Assembly (NCBI GenBank): GCA_964586075.1
Contig: CAZPGZ010000001.1
Span: forward strand, 62,001 to 126,000
Origin: JBAZLV01 sp964586075
Lineage (GTDB): Bacteria > Nitrospirota > UBA9217
Direction of reading: 5' to 3'
DNA: 64,000 nt
The notes under the pieces are model-generated. The model searched no databases. It was not told the origin of the DNA and saw nothing but the letters and a program-made list of their open reading frames with translations. Each line of letters starts with the position of its first letter. Within the stretch, counting starts at the first letter, position 1. Both the position numbers and the translations under genes were made by a program. This document shows, one piece after another, positions 9,030-16,747 of the stretch.

Positions 9030-9593
9030 CTACCGTTGATTAAAAACATTCATAGCCCTGCGCGGGCCCTCTACCACCACAACCCGTGCCGCCTCCGCGG
9101 CTTTTTCCACTGCTTCTGCCGCACTATCGCGCTCTTCCGCCGAAAACGGACGTAGAACATAGTCTGCCGGATCCATTCCCGGCGCCGGGCGGTTGATGCC
9201 GATTCGCACGCGGATAAAATCAGACGACCCCAGATGCTCGATAATGGACCGAAGTCCATTATGACCGCCGTGCCCGCCGCCGAGTTTTACCCGCACCGAT
9301 CCCAGAGAAAGATCAAGTTCGTCGTGTATTACGATAAGATCGGAAATTGCAGCATAGGTGTCACGGAGGACCGCTCCCACGGCCCTTCCGCTGTCATTCA
9401 TATACGTCTGCGGCTTGACTAGGACTGCTTCAATCGAATCAATCCTGGTTTTCGCAAGAAGGGCGTGGTGTTTTTCTTGAATTATGTCAAGGTGCAGTTT
9501 TTTGGCAAGTTCATCGACTGCCTGAAAACCCGCATTGTGGCGGGTGCGGTCGTATTTTCTGCCCGGGTTGCCAAGGCCGACAATAATTTTCAT
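9030..9593 (-). CDS. pth: Peptidyl-tRNA hydrolase
   Basis: 187 residues. It releases peptides from prematurely dropped peptidyl-tRNA. GLGNPG-x-KY-x3-RHNAGF at the N-terminus carries N9 and the catalytic H19, and PQTYMNDSG and GGHGGHNGLRSI are further family signatures. It lies downstream of rplY in the run prs-rplY-pth-ychF, an arrangement seen in many proteobacteria and Nitrospirota. Length and motifs are complete. Confidence 0.97.
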   Translation of the reverse strand: MKIIVGLGNPGRKYDRTRHNAGFQAVDELAKKLHLDIIQEKHHALLAKTRIDSIEAVLVKPQTYMNDSGRAVGAVLRDTYAAISDLIVIHDELDLSLGSVRVKLGGGHGGHNGLRSIIEHLGSSDFIRVRIGINRPAPGMDPADYVLRPFSAEERDSAAEAVEKAAEAARVVVVEGPRRAMNVFNQR

Positions 9594-9622
9594 GCAATCC
9601 CTGGAAACGATGCCTGAATATC

Positions 9623-10360
9623 TTACTTCTTCGGAGCGGCTTCCTTGGCTGCCGCTTCCTTGACAGGTGCCGCAGCACCTTTCGCTTCAGCTGCAGGCGT
9701 TTCCGCTTCTCCCTCTTTCTTCGGCTTCTTGACAAGCTCAGGCTCGCCCGTTTCTGCAGTCGGGGCCGCGGACAGCATTGCCTCAAGCTTGGCATCGGAA
9801 ATCGGAGGCTGGATGCTCACGAGGGTAGAGTCGGCATCGGTCAGTATCTTTACGCCTTCCGCCACTTTGATATCCTTAACGTGGAGCGACTCATTCACTT
9901 TCAGGGCTGTTATATCAACATTGAACGCATCGGGGATCTGGGTCGGCAAACACTCGATTTCTACGTGCCGAAGGCCAGACTGCACGATACCGCCTTCTTT
10001 TACCCCGATGGCGGAACCGGTGATGTGAATAGCAACCTGGATCTTCACTTTTTCGTTCATGGCAACTTCCAGAAGATCCACATGCAAAAGCGACCCGCTG
10101 ATCGGATCAAGCTGATACTCCTTGATCAGGGCCATGCGCTCGCCATCCTTCTTGGCACCTTCCAGCTTCAAATTGAGAAGCGCGTGTTCTCCGCCTTCCG
10201 TGTTGAGGATTTTTGTGACCTCTTTATTGACCATCGCGATCGGCGTGGACTTGCCATGGCTGTAGAGTACGGCAGGCACCATTTGGCTCCGTCTGAGGCC
10301 TCGGGCGACCCCTTTTCCCGCCTTTTCTCTCACCTGTGCTGTTAATGCAAACTTTTCCAT
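9623..10360 (-). CDS. rplY: 50S ribosomal protein L25/general stress protein Ctc
   Basis: 245 residues, the long Ctc type: a 5S rRNA-binding L25 domain (~1-95) and a TL5-like C-terminal beta domain (~100-185). The last ~60 residues are a low-complexity Ala/Lys/Glu tail (SAAPTAETGEPELVKKPKKE and on). A tail of this kind is common in this family and probably unstructured. The gene starts 60 bases after prs, so they are likely one operon. GGAGG precedes the ATG. Confidence 0.96.
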   Translation of the reverse strand: MEKFALTAQVREKAGKGVARGLRRSQMVPAVLYSHGKSTPIAMVNKEVTKILNTEGGEHALLNLKLEGAKKDGERMALIKEYQLDPISGSLLHVDLLEVAMNEKVKIQVAIHITGSAIGVKEGGIVQSGLRHVEIECLPTQIPDAFNVDITALKVNESLHVKDIKVAEGVKILTDADSTLVSIQPPISDAKLEAMLSAAPTAETGEPELVKKPKKEGEAETPAAEAKGAAAPVKEAAAKEAAPKK

Positions 10361-10420
10361 TTCTCCTCCATAAATAAACGCTGTTTCAACTGCCGGACTG
10401 TGTACGCTGTAAGTGCTTTT

Positions 10421-11374
10421 TCAAACGAACAAAGAACTGAGCGACGTTTCCTCGTGAATTCTCTTAATCGATTCTGCCAGAAGCGGTGCGGCTGACAGCA
10501 CCGTCAGCTTTCCGCATTCCTGCTGCTTGCTATCGAGCGCAATGGTATTCGTTGCGATCAACTCATCCAGCGCCGAATCGTTAATACGCTTGATCGCGGG
10601 ACCGGAAAGGACCGCATGGGTACAGGCAGCGATGATCTTGCCGGCGCCTTTTGACCGCAGCGCAGCTGCCGCTTCAGTCAGCGTGCCCGCCGTATCAACC
10701 ATGTCGTCCAGAAGCAGGCAATCATGGCCCTTTACTTCACCGATAATGTTCATGACCTGCGCTACATTCGGCTTGTCGCGCCGCTTGTCGATAATCGCAA
10801 GGGTTGCATTCAGCCGCTTTGCTAACGCGCGCGCGCGCTCCACCCCGCCGGCATCCGGCGACACAACCGTCAAGTTGGCAAACTTTTTCGTGCGCAGATA
10901 CTCCAAAATAACCGACGCGGCGAAAAGATTGTCCACGGGGATGTTGAAAAAACCCTGGATTTGTCCCGCGTGAAGGTCCATCGTCAGAACCCGGCTGGCA
11001 CCGGCTGTTGTGATCAGATCAGCCACCAGTTTGGAGGTAATCGGCACGCGGGGCTGTACTTTGCGGTCTTGCCTGCCGTAACCGTAGTAGGGAATTACCG
11101 CCGTGATCCGTTCAGCCGAGGCGCGCTTGAGCGCATCGATCATGATAAGCAATTCCATAAGATGCCTGTTTACCGGGCTCGATGTGGGCTGCACGACAAA
11201 AACGTCCATGCCCCGCACATTATCTATGATCTGCACATTGATTTCGCCGTCGCTGAATTTGCTCACAACCGCGTTTCCCAGCGAAATATTCAGATTGTGG
11301 CAAATCTCATTCGCCAGCGCGGGGTTTGCGTTTCCCGAAAAAACCTTTATTTCCTGACCTCTCAAAGTCACCAT
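10421..11374 (-). CDS. prs: Ribose-phosphate pyrophosphokinase
   Basis: 317 residues. It makes PRPP from ribose 5-phosphate and ATP for purine, pyrimidine, His, Trp and NAD synthesis. Visible marks are the DLHAGQIQGFF motif, VSPDAGGVERARALAKRL and the PRPP loop LLDDMVDTAGTLTEAA. It lies 43 bases downstream of tRNA-Gln. The gap is rich in TATAAT-like repeats (around 11395-11407) that could act as a -10 element with a -35 inside the tRNA gene, or mark read-through from the tRNA. Confidence 0.97.
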   Translation of the reverse strand: MVTLRGQEIKVFSGNANPALANEICHNLNISLGNAVVSKFSDGEINVQIIDNVRGMDVFVVQPTSSPVNRHLMELLIMIDALKRASAERITAVIPYYGYGRQDRKVQPRVPITSKLVADLITTAGASRVLTMDLHAGQIQGFFNIPVDNLFAASVILEYLRTKKFANLTVVSPDAGGVERARALAKRLNATLAIIDKRRDKPNVAQVMNIIGEVKGHDCLLLDDMVDTAGTLTEAAAALRSKGAGKIIAACTHAVLSGPAIKRINDSALDELIATNTIALDSKQQECGKLTVLSAAPLLAESIKRIHEETSLSSLFV

Positions 11375-11417
11375 TATACTCTCGTCTTTGCTTTATTATA
11401 TTATTATATTCAGAAAC

Positions 11418-11491
11418 TGGTTCGGGGACAGGGAGTCGAACCCCGATAAAAGGCTTCAAAGGCCTCTGTCCTACCATTAGACGATCCCCGA
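11418..11491 (-). tRNA. tRNA-Gln (anticodon UUG), CCA encoded
   Basis: The cloverleaf can be drawn in full. The acceptor TCGGGGA pairs with TCCCCGA, the D-arm is GTC/GAC, and the anticodon stem GAGGC/GCCTT holds the loop CTTTGAA, giving anticodon UUG. The T-arm CGGGG/CCCTG has loop TTCGACT. The discriminator is A and CCA is encoded (11420-11418). It sits between spoVG and prs, where many related bacteria also carry tRNA-Gln. Confidence 0.95.
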
Positions 11492-11534
11492 TCAACGGCG
11501 CTTCCGGTCCGGCATAATCCGCCGGATAAACATC

Positions 11535-11559
11535 AAAAGGATAGGCAAACGCCTATCCT
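11535..11559 (-). terminator. Hairpin after spoVG
   Basis: A perfect 9-base stem, AGGATAGGC/GCCTATCCT with a 4-base loop, followed on the minus strand by four T residues. It should separate the ispE-spoVG transcript from tRNA-Gln, at least partly. Confidence 0.65.
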
Positions 11560-11610
11560 CTCCATGATGCGATGCAGAATCGGCAGAACTCGTGATATTA
11601 TTCGGCACTG

Positions 11611-11913
11611 CTACTCTTCTTCTGATCCTTTCAAAGCTGATTCCTTCCTTGAAGGATTTGCCAGCTCCCGTTCATATTCGGAGAGAACTTTTTTTTCTAT
11701 CAGCTGTCTCGTTTCGCTGTTGAGGGGATGGGCGATATCCTTGAACGTTCCATCCTTCATTTTTCTGCTTGGCATGGCAACAAACAGACCGGTATTTCCG
11801 TTGATGACGCGAAGATCCCTGATCAGAAATACATTATCAATTGTGATGGTGGCGTATGCCTTGAGCCGCTCTTCGCTATTGACCAGAAAGACCCTCACCT
11901 CGGTGACGTCCAT
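11611..11913 (-). CDS. spoVG: SpoVG family RNA/DNA-binding regulator
   Basis: 100 residues. The start MDVTEVRVFLV, the VFLIRDLRVING segment and GLFVAMPSRKMKDG are diagnostic for SpoVG. In Gram-positives it is a post-transcriptional/DNA-binding regulator of septation and virulence genes. In non-sporulating lineages the job is unknown. The ~16-residue C-terminal tail is charged. GGGGGAG lies close to the ATG. It is downstream of ispE on the same strand, and no sporulation gene is nearby. Confidence 0.95.
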   Translation of the reverse strand: MDVTEVRVFLVNSEERLKAYATITIDNVFLIRDLRVINGNTGLFVAMPSRKMKDGTFKDIAHPLNSETRQLIEKKVLSEYERELANPSRKESALKGSEEE

Positions 11914-11976
11914 ATACTCCCCCCATGCTGTTCTAACGCGGTTTTTGTCAGTCAGAACTTGATCCGGCAGACGGTT

Positions 11977-12849
11977 TTACCGTTCTGCAAGATGCTCCGC
12001 AAACGGAGATTCTGTCAGTGTCACGGCCGGGTAGAGCTTCCACCCCTCGCCTGAGAGGTTTTGTGCGGCAGCCCGGCAGGCGGACTCGGTTTCAAATACA
12101 CCAAAGACGGTCGGCCCACTTCCGCTCATCAGCGCGCCCAAAGCTCCTTGTTTTAAAAGCGCCTGTTGGATGGTGCCAATAACCGGATAAGCGGCTTTTG
12201 TTACGGTTTCAAGGTCATTATGCAGCCGAGAAGCGATATCTCGGACCATAAGCCTTCCGATTTTATTACAGTCAACTTTCTTTGTCAACACCAAATTTAA
12301 GTTTTTATACACCCACGCCGTTGAGGTCTCAAACCCGGGATTTACCAGGAGAACCCAGAATACGGGCACCGGCGGTAATGATGTCAGCATTTCACCCCGC
12401 CCGCAGGCGAGAGCGGTCGGCCCGAAGAAGAAAAACGGAACATCCATGCCGATCCTAGTGCCTATTTCAGCAAGCTGTTCACGGCTGAGATTCATACCCA
12501 ACAGCGTATTTACCCCTGCAAGCACTGCGGCAGCATTGCCGCTTCCTCCCGCAAGTCCCGCCGCCACGGGGATTTTCTTTTTGATCTCAATTGCCAGGCC
12601 CGTATTTTTGCCGGAAATGCCGAGCATCTCTGCCGCGGCCTTCCATGCAGTATTTCGTCCATCCGATGGAACGGCTCCGGCATCGCAGGAAATACTGATG
12701 CCCGTCTTTGCAGTGGTTATCGTTATTTCATCATACAGCCCTACCATCTGCATGAGCATCTCCACATCATGGTAGCCGTCCGGCCGTTTGGCAAGCACAG
12801 ACAGGCAAAGATTGATCTTTGCTGGAGATTGGAGCGTAATTGTGTCCAT
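11977..12849 (-). CDS. ispE: 4-diphosphocytidyl-2-C-methyl-D-erythritol kinase
   Basis: 290 residues, GHMP kinase fold. It catalyses the ATP-dependent step of the non-mevalonate isoprenoid pathway. SPAKINLCLSVLAKRPDGYH at the N-terminus, the glycine-rich phosphate loop VAAGLAGGSGNAAA (near 94-107) and LMSGSGPTVFG near the C-terminus are all intact. AAAGGAG precedes the ATG. The order LolB-like gene, ispE, (spoVG, tRNA), prs mirrors lolB-ispE-prs of gammaproteobacteria. Confidence 0.97.
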   Translation of the reverse strand: MDTITLQSPAKINLCLSVLAKRPDGYHDVEMLMQMVGLYDEITITTAKTGISISCDAGAVPSDGRNTAWKAAAEMLGISGKNTGLAIEIKKKIPVAAGLAGGSGNAAAVLAGVNTLLGMNLSREQLAEIGTRIGMDVPFFFFGPTALACGRGEMLTSLPPVPVFWVLLVNPGFETSTAWVYKNLNLVLTKKVDCNKIGRLMVRDIASRLHNDLETVTKAAYPVIGTIQQALLKQGALGALMSGSGPTVFGVFETESACRAAAQNLSGEGWKLYPAVTLTESPFAEHLAER

Positions 12850-12948
12850 TGTGCATCACTCCTTTAAACAGGAAAACTTTTTTCAGAGCATCAACAGCTT
12901 CGAATGCAGAGCTCATTCTTCAGACGTTCGTTCCGCAGGGATCGGACA

Positions 12949-13728
12949 TCAGTTGGCTGTCTCGTTGTTTGGGATCTCAAATAATTCGTCTTGAATCGGA
13001 ATATCGACCTGAAGATCGCTGTCATACTCAATCGTCAGCTGAAGATGGCGATCGGGAACCTCGATCTCGATTTTTGTCGGAAAACGGTAGCTTGCGATTG
13101 AAATCGTCCGGTCAAATCTGACCCGGTAGCTGATGTCTCCTGACTGGTGCAACTCCTGGGAAACAATCTGCGCCTCTGCCGACATGCCGGTCGCGGCAGG
13201 ATAGACGACCTGCACGCGACGAACACTGTCGTCGCGGGAAATTTCAAGAACACATCCGCCATCCCGTCCGCACAACTGCACCGCACGATACGGTCGTGCC
13301 AATTCCGGAATATTACCCGACAGTATGGCACAGAATTCCCGCGCGTTCAGCCCCTGGCCGAGGAGCCGTGCGAAGCCATCCTCTCCCTGCTGCTCAACTC
13401 TGTCGCTGTCCGGTCGCCGGAGCAGCATGGTTCTCCCGTTCCAAACGAACGCCGTGATTGTCTGCCCCAGGGGACCATAGGCCTCCATGCGGAATCTGCA
13501 CTGTCCGTCAAGTACAATACCGACGTTTTCCAGAACACGCTTTTTCCCCCATTTCTGAATTACGATGCTGGCAACGGCCTTCATGCCGTGAAACGAGCGG
13601 TGTCGCTGGTCCAGCGCCTGCACTAAAGGTCCTGCCGGAACTTCTGTCAAGGTCACATCGGGTTTTTTAGGCGCGCATGCAAATACAAGTGGAATAATGA
13701 GCAAGACGGCAAATAAGGGGGTCTTCAC
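12949..13728 (-). CDS. LolB-like/DUF4292 outer-membrane lipoprotein
   Basis: 259 residues. The signal sequence ends in the lipobox VFAC (Cys18), so it should be lipid-anchored. The rest is a beta-rich domain (QRHRSFHGMKAVASI onward) of the LolB/DUF4292 kind that handles lipoproteins or lipids at the outer membrane. Position supports this, since it precedes ispE as lolB does in gammaproteobacteria. The start is GTG at 13728, sharing GTGA with the stop of the upstream TPR gene, so translation is coupled. Sequence similarity to LolB is weak; the functional call is partly from context. Confidence 0.7.
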   Translation of the reverse strand: MKTPLFAVLLIIPLVFACAPKKPDVTLTEVPAGPLVQALDQRHRSFHGMKAVASIVIQKWGKKRVLENVGIVLDGQCRFRMEAYGPLGQTITAFVWNGRTMLLRRPDSDRVEQQGEDGFARLLGQGLNAREFCAILSGNIPELARPYRAVQLCGRDGGCVLEISRDDSVRRVQVVYPAATGMSAEAQIVSQELHQSGDISYRVRFDRTISIASYRFPTKIEIEVPDRHLQLTIEYDSDLQVDIPIQDELFEIPNNETAN

Positions 13729-15482
13729 TTCAGGTTCTTTTTCCTTGGCGTTATGTTCTTGAGCAGTTCATCCGGGTTGCCGAAACCGGATTCCTTGAAC
13801 TTTTCCCGGAGTTTCTGGTTCTTGGGGTCGATTTCCAGCGACCGGAGCCACTGCTCCCGCGCCTGATCTTTCTGGGAAAGTTTGAAAAAAATATCCCCGA
13901 AATGCTCGCGCATCACGGGATCTTCGCTTTCTTTTGCGATTGCCTCTTTCATTTTTGCAAGGGCCTCTTTCAGCATGCCCTTCTGATAATACGCCCAAGC
14001 CAGGCTGTCGAGAATGTAGCCGCTCTCGGGCTTATACAGCAATGCCCGCTTGATTAAGCGGATTGACTCGTCCAGGTTTTCGCCTTTTTCAGCATAGGTG
14101 TAGCCCAGATAGTTTAACGCATCAGCGTTGTCCGGCTTGAGTTCAAGTGTTTTCCTGAGCGCGGCAATCATGTCCTCGCGCTTGCCCTGCTTCTCGTACG
14201 CAACGGCGAGACTGAACATCAGATCGTCACGGTCCGGCGCCATGTGAAGGCCTTTTTTCAGCGTTTCAACGGACTGCTGATATTTCTCGACATCCATGTA
14301 TGCATTGGCAAGATACAGATACAGCTCCGCTTTTCCCGGTTGATCGGCGAGGGCTTTTTCCAGAAGCGGAATGGCCTCAGGCGTCCGGTGCATCTGCGAA
14401 TACAGCGCTGCTATCTGCAGCAGCGTGTCTGTATCGTCGGGGGCGCCTGCAAGGATCGCCCGGTATTCCGTGAGCGCCTCCTCTGTCCGCCCGAGCGCCG
14501 CCAAAGTAGAGGCAAAATACCGTCTGATCCGCAGGTCGTTCGGGGCGGCCCGGGAAACGATCTTGAATGCAGCGGCTGCCTGCTCATACTTTTTCTGCTC
14601 AACATAGATGAGTCCCATTTTTACAAAAGCATCCAGATTGTTGGAATCCAGAGCCGTGATTTTCGTAAGCTGTTCCAGTGCATTGTCGAGTTCGTTTTGC
14701 TGGATATAAAGCTGGGCAAGGTGCTGGCGCACTTCAAGGTTCAGGGGGTTCAGATCAAGGCTCGATTTGTATGCTTTGATCGCTTCGGGGACCTTGTTCA
14801 TCAGTTCATAGACGAGGGCCATGCCGGTATGAGCCGGTTCGAAGTTTTCCCTGAGCGCGATGACCCGTTTGAACTCCGCCAGGGCATCCTTGTACCGCTG
14901 CCGCTCGGTGTAGATCCGGCCGAGATAATACGGCGCCATGAGAGAATCCGGGCTGACGGTGCCGAGCGTCTTAAATGTTGCTATGGCTTCATCATATCGT
15001 TTCAGACCGGCGTAGAGCGATCCCAGATAAATCGCCGCATCTTCCTGTTTTGGATCGATTGAGAGTACTCTGCGGTATGCAGCTATCGCCTCATCATATT
15101 GCTTCTTGCTGGTATATATGCCGCCTGCCATCAGCAAGGCCTTTGTGTTTTCAGGCTCGGCCGTCAGCACCTTTTGCATATATGGGACCGCTTCATCAAG
15201 CTGTCCTTTGCGCAGGTAAAGGGCTGCTATGGAAAGCGCCGCTGTTGATGCGTTCGGATCCAGCCGGTTCGCCTCGGAATACTCTTTCAGAGCAGCATCA
15301 AAATTTCCCTCCTGCTCCTGCAGGCTTCCGATCATGAAATGGTAATACGCGTCGGACGTCGCCCGAATGTCGGCCAGTGGGTCAATGCACCGTCCCTTCG
15401 TTTCCGTAGTTTCACAGAGGCGGGGGCCCGCTGAACAGGAAGCAAGTAAAAATGCCAGAATGAGAAAAAAAATATTTTGCAT
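13725..15482 (-). CDS. TPR-repeat lipoprotein
   Basis: 585 residues with the signal peptide and lipobox LLASC (Cys16) at the N-terminus. From ~45 to ~565 it is an almost continuous array of ~15 tetratricopeptide repeats (for example YHFMIGSLQEQEGNFDAALK and LNYLGYTYAEKGENLDESIR). It is presumably an outer-membrane-anchored scaffold in the periplasm. The overlap with the LolB-like gene suggests they work together in envelope biogenesis (inference). No convincing ribosome site is seen before the ATG at 15482. Confidence 0.9.
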   Translation of the reverse strand: MQNIFFLILAFLLASCSAGPRLCETTETKGRCIDPLADIRATSDAYYHFMIGSLQEQEGNFDAALKEYSEANRLDPNASTAALSIAALYLRKGQLDEAVPYMQKVLTAEPENTKALLMAGGIYTSKKQYDEAIAAYRRVLSIDPKQEDAAIYLGSLYAGLKRYDEAIATFKTLGTVSPDSLMAPYYLGRIYTERQRYKDALAEFKRVIALRENFEPAHTGMALVYELMNKVPEAIKAYKSSLDLNPLNLEVRQHLAQLYIQQNELDNALEQLTKITALDSNNLDAFVKMGLIYVEQKKYEQAAAAFKIVSRAAPNDLRIRRYFASTLAALGRTEEALTEYRAILAGAPDDTDTLLQIAALYSQMHRTPEAIPLLEKALADQPGKAELYLYLANAYMDVEKYQQSVETLKKGLHMAPDRDDLMFSLAVAYEKQGKREDMIAALRKTLELKPDNADALNYLGYTYAEKGENLDESIRLIKRALLYKPESGYILDSLAWAYYQKGMLKEALAKMKEAIAKESEDPVMREHFGDIFFKLSQKDQAREQWLRSLEIDPKNQKLREKFKESGFGNPDELLKNITPRKKNLK

Positions 15483-15573
15483 ACGTTATGGTCTTGTGTA
15501 TGGGGTGGTTCTGTGTAGAACAATAATTCCCGGCCAAGCTCGGTGGGCTGCCAAAAATTCCTTGCTATGTTGT

Positions 15574-16362
15574 TTATGCTTCGGACAGTTGGTAATGCTT
15601 GTCGATAAGGGCCCTGACCCGCTGCCGGCTTGTCTCGGCGTCATTTTTGCTGTGTGCCTCAATGGTAAACACCGGCAAAGGAGCGTTTGCGCTCATCAGA
15701 CCGAAAAATTGTTCGAAATCGATTGAGCCTTTGCCGAGCGCCCAGTGGGAGTCTGCAGTGCCGTTATTATCATGGAGATGCACTTCAACTAGCCGACTGC
15801 CGAGAGACTGAAACCACCGTTCCATCGGAACCGTGGTAAAAAGATTAAAATGTCCGGTATCGAAACAAAATCCGAAATCCGGGCTGTCGATCCGATCCAT
15901 GAGCAGCTGGAGCGCATCCGGATTTTCGTCGAAAACATTCTCAAGTGCGACACGCAATCCAATCCGCGATGCTGTATCCATCACCCGATGCCACATATCC
16001 ACGCTGTTCGCAAGCCAGATATCTTCCTGCCCGTTGCAGCGCCATTTGTCATACGCCGTATGAAAGACCGCGGCGCGGGGCTTGAGAACGGCCGCAACAT
16101 CCAGCAGCTGGCAAAAACGATCGTATGTTGCGGACCGGATCCGCGGATCAGCAGATCCGGGATTCAGGTCCAGAAACGGTGCATGGAGGGTAAGCGCTGG
16201 ACTCCAGTCAAGGCGTTCCAGCAGAGCCTCCATCTCGGATTTTCCGATCCCGTCAAGGGCCGCCGCCGACAGGTACAACTCAAGATCATAGCGCCGCTCC
16301 CGGATGAAGTCAAAGTAATCGTTCAGCACGAGATACGGAACATGAATATGCAACGGTTGCAT
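15574..16362 (-). CDS. Sugar phosphate isomerase/epimerase-like TIM-barrel protein
   Basis: 262 residues of the AP-endonuclease-2/xylose isomerase-like barrel. Candidate metal ligands are visible: LTLHAPFLDLNPG, VFHTAYD, ALENVFDENP, CFDTGHFN, VEVHLHDNNG and FTIEAHS. The frame is open upstream, but ATG at 16362 shares its A with the TGA stop of the fmdB-type gene (TGATG), a typical coupled start. The substrate cannot be told; the family includes sugar isomerases and endonuclease IV-like enzymes. A second barrel of the same superfamily is at 19852. Confidence 0.85.
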   Translation of the reverse strand: MQPLHIHVPYLVLNDYFDFIRERRYDLELYLSAAALDGIGKSEMEALLERLDWSPALTLHAPFLDLNPGSADPRIRSATYDRFCQLLDVAAVLKPRAAVFHTAYDKWRCNGQEDIWLANSVDMWHRVMDTASRIGLRVALENVFDENPDALQLLMDRIDSPDFGFCFDTGHFNLFTTVPMERWFQSLGSRLVEVHLHDNNGTADSHWALGKGSIDFEQFFGLMSANAPLPVFTIEAHSKNDAETSRQRVRALIDKHYQLSEA

Positions 16363-16658
16363 CAGGATCCAGTCTTCGCTGAGCACGCTCCGCCCGCGCA
16401 TGCGCCGGTAGCACACCCGCTGCCTGGCTTGGCATCTGCCACAGACTTTTCAGCCGCTACAGCTTTCTTTCGGTCTTGCGAAGCATAATCGGTTACATAC
16501 CATCCTGTGCCTTTCAGCACAAACGCGGGCGTCGAAAGCACCTTCCGAACGTTTTTTGCGTGGCATAAGCTGCACTCGGAAACGGCGGGATCGCTGAACT
16601 TCTGGACGAGTTCAAAACGTCCGCCGCAGCTTCCGCATTCGTATTCGTAAACAGGCAT
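16362..16658 (-). CDS. FmdB-family zinc ribbon protein with Cys-rich tail
   Basis: 98 residues. The N-terminal ribbon has C8-x2-C11 and C29-x2-C32 (MPVYEYECGSCG and ECSLCH), the FmdB/CxxC_CXXC_SSSS family. The C-terminus is a Gly/Ala/Cys tail with three more cysteines (GCATGACAGGACSAK). Start at 16658 is set by GGAGG seven bases upstream; a frame start 18 bases earlier lacks that support. Members are thought to be putative regulators, but evidence is thin. It is coupled to the TIM-barrel gene downstream. Confidence 0.85.
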   Translation of the reverse strand: MPVYEYECGSCGGRFELVQKFSDPAVSECSLCHAKNVRKVLSTPAFVLKGTGWYVTDYASQDRKKAVAAEKSVADAKPGSGCATGACAGGACSAKTGS

Positions 16659-16747
16659 ACAACAACCTCCATCCACTGCTCATGAACTCATGAGATGTTT
16701 TTAAAGAATATATATTATAACCAATGGAATGAATAAAAACAAGTAAA

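Noticed and set aside
11375..11417. TATAAT-like AT repeats between tRNA-Gln and prs
   Set aside because: Several overlapping -10 candidates but no -35 outside the tRNA gene; left as a remark under prs.
14244..15062. 272-codon plus-strand frame
   Set aside because: Antisense to the TPR lipoprotein; repeat-driven codon bias keeps the opposite frame open.
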